Shown here in pieces: positions 1 through 5,883 of a stretch of DNA of 9,840 nt (positions are counted from its first letter, which is position 1; each line of letters starts with the position of its first letter). This DNA comes from Bordetella parapertussis. GTDB lineage: Bacteria > Pseudomonadota > Gammaproteobacteria > Burkholderiales > Burkholderiaceae_C. The translations under genes and the position numbers were made by a program. The stretch covers positions 1 through 9,840 of the forward strand of contig CALQBT020000065.1 in NCBI GenBank assembly GCA_943328885.2. Direction: 5' to 3'. Below the pieces are notes generated by a model. That model made no database searches, was not told the DNA's origin, and saw nothing but the letters and a program-made list of their open reading frames with translations.

Positions 1-174
1 CGCGCCCGGTTGCTGAGCCGCACCGACCTGCTCGAGCGTCGCCTTCAGGCTGGCCGCCAGGTCAGCGTCCGGGCGCAGCAAGAGCTCGCGGCAATCCAGC
101 GGCCAAGCTCGACAAGCAGCGCACAGCGACTCCGAAACGGGGTCAGGCAGCAGTGAAAACCTCACAATCAACAC
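1..174 (-). CDS. Possible N-terminal part of an unknown protein, cut by the window edge
   Basis: An open frame runs leftwards off the window from GTG codons at 174-172 and 165-163, with no ATG. The readable product begins VRFSLLPDPVSESLCAACR from the second GTG and continues with a helix-like stretch that includes LRPDADLAASLKATLEQVG. Codon third positions are GC-rich, and the AT-rich stretch just upstream (about 166-210) could be its promoter. I recognise no family. A plus-strand frame (1-156, ending in TGA at 154-156) overlaps the same bases completely and is also rich in Leu, Arg and Gln. It could instead be the C-terminus of a rightward gene. I prefer the minus strand on residue composition and the AT-rich upstream segment, but the choice is weak. 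Confidence 0.35.
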   Translation of the reverse strand, partial: MLIVRFSLLPDPVSESLCAACRAWPLDCRELLLRPDADLAASLKATLEQVGAAQQPGA

Positions 175-478
175 TGTTTATCTTTTAAAGTAATTCGAAC
201 ATTTTATCACCAGACATACCTCTGCTCAAGAGCCGCAAACCGCCTAGGCGACCTGCGATGCGCGCCGCAGGCAGCGGTCGAGTAGGGCGGCTCGGACCAG
301 CCCCCGCGCGTCGAGGGCAGGCCGGGCCAGCAGACAGACCAGCAGACCGACAAACAACGCAGTCTTGCCGGACTACAAAGCGTGACAAATCCAACATCGA
401 AGACACCCGTGCAGCATGCCACCGAAGTCAAATTGCGTATAGCATTGAATCTGTTTATTACGTCTATCAAAGCATCCC
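175..478. other. Non-coding stretch upstream of the response regulator, with inverted and tandem repeats
   Basis: About 300 bases with no convincing gene. The ends are AT-rich (about 175-215 and 350-478) and the centre (230-350) is very GC-rich. The centre contains a perfect palindrome CGCCTAGGCG at 241-250, a hairpin CCTGCG/CGCAGG at 252-271, and a seven-base inverted repeat, GAGCCGC at 230-236 against GCGGCTC at 287-293, that encloses both. A 12-base imperfect tandem duplication (CCAGCAGAC core) lies at 327-350. Small open frames exist on both strands, but their Arg/Pro/Ala-rich composition looks like chance. The stretch probably holds the response-regulator promoter and perhaps that of the leftward gene. 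Confidence 0.5.
433..461 (+). promoter_or_regulatory. Candidate sigma-70-like promoter for the response regulator
   Basis: TTGCGT at 433-438 and TATTAC at 456-461 are separated by 17 bases, in an AT-rich patch 18 bases before the ATG at 479. The -35 matches the consensus at only three of six positions and the -10 at four. This is a plausible rather than a strong promoter. Confidence 0.25.
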
Positions 479-1537
479 ATGACTGTCTGTATCGTTGATG
501 ACAATGCGATCGTTGCTGCCCAGCTCAAGCAAATGCTTGAGCAAATTGGTGTTGGCAACCCGCTCGCCTTCACTGATTCGCGGCGCGCGTTGAAATGGTG
601 CCTCGAATCCCCTCCCGACCTGATCTTGCTTGACTACAACATGCCCGATCTCGACGGCATCGAGTTCCTGGGTGAGTTGCAGCGCCACCCATCCACCCGG
701 CGGGTGCCGGTGGCGATGATTTCGGGCTGGGCCGTCGACAGCCTGCGCCTGCTGGCGCTGCGCGCTGGCGCGGTCGATGTGATCAACAAACCCTTCGAGC
801 CCGAAGAGCTCAAACTCAAGGTTCTGAACCTGTTGCGCCTGGCCGACCGCAGCCACGACCGCGCGGCCAGCGAGACCGACACCACAGCGTCGGACCCATT
901 GATCGACCTCGATGAGCCGGCCCTGTTGATGCTGGAGCGGCTGGCGCTGATCCGCGCCGACCGCCAGGCCGGCTCAATGCGGCGCGTCGGTCAGTACGCA
1001 GCGCGCATCGGCGCTTGCTGCGGACTGAGCCAAGCGCAGCAAGCGCTGCTGTCGCGCGCTGCGCCCTTGCACGACATCGGCAACTGGTCGGTGCCCAGCG
1101 AGGTGCTCGCGCGCAGCGCGCCAGTCACGCGCGAAGGCCGCCGCCAGCTCGACGGGCGCGCCAACGCAGGCCACCAAGTACTCAACGGCCATAGGTCACC
1201 GGTGCTGCAGTTGGCCGCAGAGATCGCGCTGTCCATCCAGGAGCACTGGGATGGCAGTGGCACGCCACTGGGCCTGAAGGGCGAAGCGATTCCCTTGTCG
1301 GGCCGCATCGTCGCGTTGGCCGACATGTTCGAGCAGATGACGGTCTGGCGCGGCCCCAACCAGTCTGCACTGTCGGCCGAGTCGGCAGCCGCCGTGATCC
1401 ATGCCGACGAAGGCCAGCAGTTCGACCCCGGCGTGGTGCGCTCGCTCGACCAGGCACTGCCATCGATGTGCCTGTTGATGGATCAAGCGCCCGCAAGCGC
1501 CCTCGGTTCGGCCCCCCTGGGCGCGTTGGTGAGCTGA
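479..1537 (+). CDS. Response regulator: receiver domain plus degenerate HD-GYP-like output domain
   Basis: A 352-residue RpfG-type two-component regulator, probably cytoplasmic. The receiver domain (about 1-120) has the acidic pair D7/D8, phospho-acceptor D52 in LLDYNMPDLDG, the switch Ser82 and the conserved Lys104 in the NKPF motif. So it looks phosphorylatable. Residues 145-320 align by motif with HD-GYP domains, which hydrolyse cyclic di-GMP. They keep HDIG at 198-201, DGSG at 258-261 and the GRIVALAD segment at 275-282. Several usual positions differ: the Lys after HDIG is Asn202, the His of the 'H..IG..IL' motif is Arg227, the paired His before 'E.WDG' are Ile253-Gln254, and GYP reads GTP (261-263). 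Metal-dependent phosphodiesterase activity is therefore doubtful, and a binding or signalling role is possible. The ATG at 479 starts directly on the receiver fold. No strong ribosome binding site is visible. No histidine kinase gene lies in the window. Confidence 0.9.
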   Translation: MTVCIVDDNAIVAAQLKQMLEQIGVGNPLAFTDSRRALKWCLESPPDLILLDYNMPDLDGIEFLGELQRHPSTRRVPVAMISGWAVDSLRLLALRAGAVDVINKPFEPEELKLKVLNLLRLADRSHDRAASETDTTASDPLIDLDEPALLMLERLALIRADRQAGSMRRVGQYAARIGACCGLSQAQQALLSRAAPLHDIGNWSVPSEVLARSAPVTREGRRQLDGRANAGHQVLNGHRSPVLQLAAEIALSIQEHWDGSGTPLGLKGEAIPLSGRIVALADMFEQMTVWRGPNQSALSAESAAAVIHADEGQQFDPGVVRSLDQALPSMCLLMDQAPASALGSAPLGALVS

Positions 1538-1576
1538 CCCGGGCCGCGAGTCGACCGGTTCGAAACCAGCTGGCGC

Positions 1577-2095
1577 TCAAACGCCGACTGGCGCAACAGC
1601 ATGGCCGGGATCGGTGGCCGGTCGAGGGCTGCGCCCTCCCGGAGCCGGGTCGCCATGATCGGCTTGGCGCAACAGTTCGACAGCGTACGACACCGCCAGG
1701 CGCGCCTCGTCGAGTTGGGCCGCGTCCTCGTCGAGCGCCGGCGACCGGCTGGCGATCTCGACCACAAGACCATCGGCTTCGAGCACCAGGGACTGCAGGC
1801 AGCGGGCATGGTACTTGCGCACCACATGCGCCCCCGACCCCATCATCACCACGCCAGCGCTGACCCAGCCAAACCCCGCCGGGCCCAGGGTCGCAATGGC
1901 CAGACCGATCAGTGACACCAGCCATCCGGCATAGAAGCACCAGACCGGGCCACGCGACTGGACCAACCTGACCTGGGTGCGCGCGTTCAACAGCAGCGCG
2001 CCCCGGCCTTCGACCAACACCGCACGCTCGAACACCGACAACTCGCGGTCGGCGTAGAGCAGCCGACCCGCCGGCACAGGCTGCGCCGGGTTCAA
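1577..2095 (-). CDS. Small protein with two predicted membrane segments, unknown function
   Basis: A frame of about 172 residues that I do not recognise. A soluble N-terminal part (about 1-50) is followed by two closely spaced hydrophobic segments around residues 54-72 and 74-92, joined by a short Gly/Pro turn. This suggests a hairpin in the inner membrane. An acidic, helix-prone C-terminal part follows (about 100-150, including LDEDAAQLDEARLA), and the tail is Pro/Gly-rich. The start is uncertain because there is no ATG near the N-terminus. TTG at 2095-2093 lies six bases after the stop of the upstream gene and in the same frame; GTG at 2077-2075 is an alternative. Neither has a clear Shine-Dalgarno, so translation probably depends on the upstream gene by coupling or readthrough. 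It converges on the response regulator, with 39 bases between the stops. Confidence 0.7.
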   Translation of the reverse strand: MNPAQPVPAGRLLYADRELSVFERAVLVEGRGALLLNARTQVRLVQSRGPVWCFYAGWLVSLIGLAIATLGPAGFGWVSAGVVMMGSGAHVVRKYHARCLQSLVLEADGLVVEIASRSPALDEDAAQLDEARLAVSYAVELLRQADHGDPAPGGRSPRPATDPGHAVAPVGV

Positions 2096-2101
2096 ACCGT
2101 G

Positions 2102-2620
2102 TCAGCCCGCATCGACCGACGCGCGGGCTTGCGGCACCGGCACAGCTGGCAGGGTGAAGTGCCGCCGCTTTTTGACCATGACCGTCACTTCAGGCCTGGG
2201 CTTGAAATCGGTGGCCGCGGTCGACATGCTGTCACCCGACCCCAACGGCTGCACAGCCTGGCCGGCCCGGCCTTCGACGCCGGCCCCAGACCGAACACCC
2301 GACGGCAACGGTGCACCGGTGTTGACCATTTCGTCACCCAAACCGACACGAATCTTGGGGTAACTCGCACCATGCGAGGTCCGGCGTTTTTGCAGGACCG
2401 TGCGAACCGTGGTGCCATTGATCAGGCGCTTCACACGGTCCTGGACGAACCACAGTCTGCGTCCCTCGGAGCAGATCAAGCCCAGCTCGAAACCCTGCTG
2501 GGCATGGCACAGCGCCACAAAACCGGGCGCCAAACGCTGCAGCAAAACGCCGCGCGCATCGCAGGGCATCACGCGAAGAACGACGGACTCGTCCACGGAT
2601 TCGGTCACCAGTTTCTCCAC
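2102..2620 (-). CDS. Hypothetical protein of about 172 residues, unknown family
   Basis: A soluble-looking protein with no signal peptide or membrane segment. Residues 1-80 look like a folded, mixed alpha/beta domain. Residues 90-140 are Gly/Ser/Ala-rich and probably a flexible linker. The tail is basic, with a VKKRRHF cluster near residue 150. I recognise no family. The frame has strongly GC-biased third positions and normal residue composition, while the opposing plus-strand frame (2099-2659) is His/Arg/Gln-rich in the way typical of an antisense shadow. The start is assigned to GTG at 2620-2618. The frame stays open upstream to a TAA near 2668 without any ATG, and a GGGG run six bases before the GTG is the only ribosome-site candidate. 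The stop TGA at 2104-2102 is in frame with the next gene, which may really be the continuation of this one. Confidence 0.65.
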   Translation of the reverse strand: MEKLVTESVDESVVLRVMPCDARGVLLQRLAPGFVALCHAQQGFELGLICSEGRRLWFVQDRVKRLINGTTVRTVLQKRRTSHGASYPKIRVGLGDEMVNTGAPLPSGVRSGAGVEGRAGQAVQPLGSGDSMSTAATDFKPRPEVTVMVKKRRHFTLPAVPVPQARASVDAG

Positions 2621-2880
2621 CGAGGCCCCGCCACCGCCAGACCTGCGGATGCTGCGTAAATTTGTTTAAACCACTTGAAACATATTATTCCATAGTGCCC
2701 TGTTGGCGCGCAAGCCACCGCACCGGGCGTCGGGATTGACACAGGACAACCGGCAGGCTGACGGCCCGCACAGCCAGGCCGGGCCTTGATGGACGACAGC
2801 GCTGCAGCAGCCGAACGCTCTAAACTCTCTAGCGCTGGCTATTTCGTCCAGCGACATGTCACTGCGCGGAGAACCTGACC
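2621..2880. other. Divergent intergenic region between the hypothetical gene pair and the acyl-CoA synthetase gene
   Basis: About 260 bases without a convincing gene. An AT-rich island (about 2658-2697) contains the eight-base palindrome GTTTAAAC at 2664-2671 and a TATTAT box at 2683-2688, and probably serves the leftward gene pair. A perfect TTGACA lies at 2736-2741, but no good -10 follows at the right distance. TAAACT at 2821-2826, about 55 bases before the synthetase ATG, resembles a -10 box without a good -35. Any promoter assignment here is tentative. Confidence 0.4.
2868..2871 (+). promoter_or_regulatory. Ribosome binding site of the acyl-CoA synthetase
   Basis: GGAG ends nine bases before the ATG at 2881. 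It supports that start over the out-of-frame ATG at 2856. Confidence 0.6.
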
Positions 2881-4590
2881 ATGGGCCATGTGCCGTCCGA
2901 AATGCTGGCCTTGCAGCGCCTGTACCACTGGGAGAGAGCCCACCCAGACCGAATCGCCTTGACCCAACCCATGGGAGCGGCGAACGGCGGCCAGGTCCGG
3001 GACATGAGTTGGGCCGAGGTCGGCGATCAAGTGCGCCGCATGGCCGCCCACCTCAAGGCCCTGGGGCTGGCGCCCGGGACCAAGGTGGCGATCCTGTCGA
3101 AGAACTGCGCCTGGTGGCTGATGAGCGATCTGGCGATCTGGATGGCAGACTGCGTGTCGGTGCCGCTGTACCCGACGCTCGCGCCAGACACCATCACGCA
3201 AATTCTGACCCACAGCGAGGCAGCGGTCTGCTTCGTCGGCAAGCTCGACGGCTGGGACCAGCTCAAGACCGGTTTGCCGGCAGGACTGCGCTGCATCAGC
3301 TACCCGTTGTCGCCGCCCGAGGCCTTGCAGCACTTCGAAGACTGGGACTCGATCTGCGCGCGCAGCCGGCCCCTGCAAGGCACGCCGGTGCGCGCGGCCG
3401 AAGAACTCGCCACGGTGATCTACACCTCGGGCACGACCGGCAAGCCCAAGGGCGTGATGCACAGTTTCGGCAATTTCGCCTGGGCCCTTGACACCGGCAT
3501 CAAGCGCATTCCGATGAGTGCCGACGACCGCATGCTGTCGTACCTGCCAATGGCCCATGTGGTCGAGCGGGTGCTGGTCGAGCATGGCTGGCTGCGCACC
3601 GGCATGCGGTTGTACTTTGCCGAGTCACTCGACACTTTTACCGCCGACATCCAGCGCGCCCGGCCGACGATCTTCTTCTCGGTGCCCAGGCTGTGGCTGA
3701 AGTTCCAACAAGGCGTTCACCACAAGATGGCGCCGGCCCTGCTGGACCGGTTGCTGTCGATACCGATCGTCAGCACGCTGGTCCGCCGCAAAGTGCTCAA
3801 GGCGCTGGGTCTGGACCAATGCCGGATCGCTGCTGGCGGTGCCGCGCCGATGCCTGCGGCCTTGCTCGCGTGGTTCCGCAAACTCGGCCTGCCGATCAAC
3901 GAAGGCTATGGCCTGACCGAGAACCTGGCCGTCTCGCACATCACGGTGCCGGGCCAGAACCAGGAAGGCACGGTGGGCCCAGGCTACGAAGGGGTCGACA
4001 CCCGCATCGACCCCGAGACCGGTGAGATCCAGATGCGCAGCGCCGCGCTGATGCTGGGTTACTACAAAGCACCCGAGCTGACCCACGAGGCCTTCACCAG
4101 CGACGGCTGGTTGCGCACCGGCGACAAAGGGCTTGTCGACGCGCAAGACCGGCTGCACATCACCGGTCGCGTCAAGGACTTGTTCAAGACCAGCAAGGGC
4201 AAGTACGTGGCGCCGGCGCCGATCGAGGACAGGCTGGTGATGCACGAGGCCATCGAGGCCTGCGTCGTGACCGGTGCCAACCTGGGCCAGCCTCTGGGCA
4301 TCGTGATGCTCAACGCCGAAGCCGCTGCGCGCGCCAACGATGCGGCGGCGCGCGCAGCGCTCGAGATCGCGCTCGGCCAGCATCTGCGCAGCGTCAACCA
4401 GACGCTGGACCCGCACGAACGACTGTCCTGCCTGGTCGTGGTGACCCAAGCCTGGACCGTGGACAACGACCTGATCACGCCGACCTTCAAGGTCAAGCGC
4501 AACCGAATCGAGGACCTGTACGCGTCGCAGTACGCGGCTTGGGAAGCTTCGGGACGCCAGGTGATCTGGCAAGCCGCAACCCTGGGGTGA
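2881..4590 (+). CDS. Long-chain fatty acid--CoA ligase-like AMP-forming enzyme
   Basis: A 569-residue member of the adenylate-forming (ANL) superfamily. Such enzymes activate a carboxylic acid with ATP to an acyl-adenylate and transfer the acyl group to coenzyme A. The core motifs are present in order: the P-loop YTSGTTGKPKG at 181-191, GYGLTE at 342-347, the SDGWLRTGD motif ending at Asp415, the hinge region GRVKDLFKTSKGKYVAP shortly after 430, and the C-terminal TPTFKVKR motif with the likely catalytic Lys537. The KTSKGKYVAP hinge sequence and SVPRLW in the mid region are typical of the long-chain (FadD/FAA-like) branch, so a long-chain or bulky hydrophobic acid is the likely substrate, though it cannot be read from sequence. 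The length is at the short end for long-chain synthetases, but both lobes are complete. There is no signal peptide or clear membrane segment. The gene stands alone on its strand and converges on the DUF1501 gene. Confidence 0.93.
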   Translation: MGHVPSEMLALQRLYHWERAHPDRIALTQPMGAANGGQVRDMSWAEVGDQVRRMAAHLKALGLAPGTKVAILSKNCAWWLMSDLAIWMADCVSVPLYPTLAPDTITQILTHSEAAVCFVGKLDGWDQLKTGLPAGLRCISYPLSPPEALQHFEDWDSICARSRPLQGTPVRAAEELATVIYTSGTTGKPKGVMHSFGNFAWALDTGIKRIPMSADDRMLSYLPMAHVVERVLVEHGWLRTGMRLYFAESLDTFTADIQRARPTIFFSVPRLWLKFQQGVHHKMAPALLDRLLSIPIVSTLVRRKVLKALGLDQCRIAAGGAAPMPAALLAWFRKLGLPINEGYGLTENLAVSHITVPGQNQEGTVGPGYEGVDTRIDPETGEIQMRSAALMLGYYKAPELTHEAFTSDGWLRTGDKGLVDAQDRLHITGRVKDLFKTSKGKYVAPAPIEDRLVMHEAIEACVVTGANLGQPLGIVMLNAEAAARANDAAARAALEIALGQHLRSVNQTLDPHERLSCLVVVTQAWTVDNDLITPTFKVKRNRIEDLYASQYAAWEASGRQVIWQAATLG

Positions 4591-4597
4591 CGCAGAG

Positions 4598-4622
4598 CGC
4601 AAGACCGGCAGCCCGTCTTGCG
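4598..4622. terminator. Hairpin between convergent genes, possible bidirectional terminator
   Basis: CGCAAGAC at 4598-4605 pairs perfectly with GTCTTGCG at 4615-4622 around a nine-base loop. It lies exactly between the synthetase stop (4588-4590) and the DUF1501 stop (4625-4623). There is no U-run on either side, so intrinsic termination would be inefficient. Position and symmetry are the evidence. Confidence 0.45.
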
Positions 4623-5870
4623 TCAGGCGCGGCGCAGCAACTGGCCGGCCATTACGGCACTGAAACCCGGAAACACCCGCGCCAGTGCCTCATCACCGAG
4701 GCCAAGATGCTGCCGCAGCAGCGGGCTCAGGACCGCCCGGAAGTCGGTGGTCACCGCCAGGTCACGGCCGTCGACCAGTGCGGCCGCGTCCAGCCCAGGC
4801 CATTCGCCCAGCACCTGACCACCGGCCACCGGTCCGCCGAGTAACCAGATCACGTTGCCGCGGCCATGGTCGGTGCCACCGGTGCCGTTCTGGCGCAGCG
4901 TGCGCCCGAACTCGCTGAGCACGACGATCACCGTGTTCTGCAGGCTGTCGCCCAGGCCTTGGGCCAGCGCTTCCAGGCCGGCGCCCAGGCTGGCCAGCCG
5001 GTTCGCCAATTGCCCGCGTGCGCCGCCCTGGTTGACATGGGTGTCCCAGCCGCCGACGGCGCTGAAAGCCAGCTGTGTGTGCGGGTCCTTGTGGATCAAC
5101 AGCCCCAGTCGTCTGGCATCGGCGGCAAAGCTGGTGGCCGACGCCGCGCCGTTGTCGGCACCGGGATCCATCGGTGCGCCCGCGCCCATCGCGTGGCCGG
5201 CCATGCTGCGCTTCATCTCGCTGCGGCCTTCGCTGGCGGACTTGTAGGTGGGCGCCATGCCGCTGTCCTGGGCGTAGAGCTTGTCCAGTGCGGCTTGCAT
5301 GCGGGGGTCGTCGATGATCTTGGCGTCGAGCGCACGCGGTCCCAGGCCCAGTGTCGCGACGTTGGCTGCGCCGGCAAAAATGCGCGGCGGTGTCGCGCCC
5401 ATGCTGACCGCTCGGGTCGGCGATGTCGGACCCGGCAAGCAGGCCAGCAGACGGTTCATCCAGCCGTCGGTGGTGCTCTTGCGGCCTGGCGTACCGCTTT
5501 CCAGATAGTCCTGCGCATCGAAGTGCGAACGCGTGCTGTCGGGCGATCCGCTGGCGTGGATGAAGCTCATCGCGCCTTGGTCCCAGAACGGCTTGAGCCG
5601 TGCCAGCGCAGGATGCAGGCCGAAGCGGCTGTCGAGTTTGAGCAAACCGTCGTCGGCACCTGGCGCGGCGAGCGCGATCGTGCTGCGCGACTGCGCATAA
5701 GCGGGCTCCGCATAGGGCGCGACAACGCTCAGCCCGTCCACCGCGCCGCGCAGCATGATGACGACCAGCTTGCGGCGGGCCAGCAAAGCATCGGTGGCAG
5801 CGCGCGCGCTGGACCAGCAAGTCCAGCCGCCGACGGCGCAGGCTTGTTGGATGAAATGTCGACGCTGCAT
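4623..5870 (-). CDS. DUF1501 family protein with Tat signal
   Basis: A 415-residue DUF1501 protein. This family is distantly related to the sulfatase/alkaline-phosphatase fold and its reaction is not established. The N-terminus MQRRHFIQQACAVGG is a twin-arginine signal followed by a short Ala/Gly/Trp segment, so export in folded form to the periplasm is expected. Family hallmarks are visible: LVVIMLRGAVDGLSVVAPY near residues 35-53, a RSHFDAQDYLESGTPG stretch, GGWDTH ending at His278, SEFGRT at 319-324 and GGTDHGRGN at 331-339. The His/Asp pairs are candidate metal ligands, by inference. The frame is open further upstream to 5984, but ATG at 5870 is chosen because it places the RR pair at residues 3-4 and has an AAGGA site six bases upstream. 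It follows the DUF1800 gene by 13 bases, almost certainly in one operon. Confidence 0.9.
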   Translation of the reverse strand: MQRRHFIQQACAVGGWTCWSSARAATDALLARRKLVVIMLRGAVDGLSVVAPYAEPAYAQSRSTIALAAPGADDGLLKLDSRFGLHPALARLKPFWDQGAMSFIHASGSPDSTRSHFDAQDYLESGTPGRKSTTDGWMNRLLACLPGPTSPTRAVSMGATPPRIFAGAANVATLGLGPRALDAKIIDDPRMQAALDKLYAQDSGMAPTYKSASEGRSEMKRSMAGHAMGAGAPMDPGADNGAASATSFAADARRLGLLIHKDPHTQLAFSAVGGWDTHVNQGGARGQLANRLASLGAGLEALAQGLGDSLQNTVIVVLSEFGRTLRQNGTGGTDHGRGNVIWLLGGPVAGGQVLGEWPGLDAAALVDGRDLAVTTDFRAVLSPLLRQHLGLGDEALARVFPGFSAVMAGQLLRRA

Positions 5871-5876
5871 GCCGGA

Positions 5877-5881
5877 TCCTT
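5877..5881 (-). promoter_or_regulatory. Ribosome binding site that fixes the DUF1501 start
   Basis: AAGGA on the minus strand, six bases before the ATG at 5870-5868 and just after the DUF1800 stop codon. It rules in the short start over the upstream in-frame extension. Confidence 0.65.
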
Positions 5882-5883
5882 GT

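Noticed and set aside
230..293. Possible tRNA, because seven-base ends pair around internal hairpins
   Set aside because: The span is too short (64 bases), there is no anticodon arm of the right size, and no TTCGA-type T-loop or CCA-proximal layout.
258..482. Plus-strand frame of 74 codons whose TGA overlaps the response-regulator ATG by four bases
   Set aside because: The ATGA overlap looks like coupling, but the product is a low-complexity Arg/Ala/Gly run encoded by repeat-rich GC DNA, with no ribosome site and no recognisable fold.
1557..1567. GGTT-CGA-AACC hairpin between the convergent response regulator and membrane protein genes
   Set aside because: The stem is only four base pairs and no U-run follows, so a terminator call is not supported.
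2099..2659. Plus-strand frame of 186 codons opposite the hypothetical minus-strand gene
   Set aside because: It is His/Arg/Gln-rich and mirrors the third-position bias of the minus-strand gene; it is an antisense shadow.
2736..2741. Perfect TTGACA box upstream of the acyl-CoA synthetase
   Set aside because: No reasonable -10 hexamer occurs 16-18 bases downstream, and it lies about 140 bases before the ATG; a chance match is likely.
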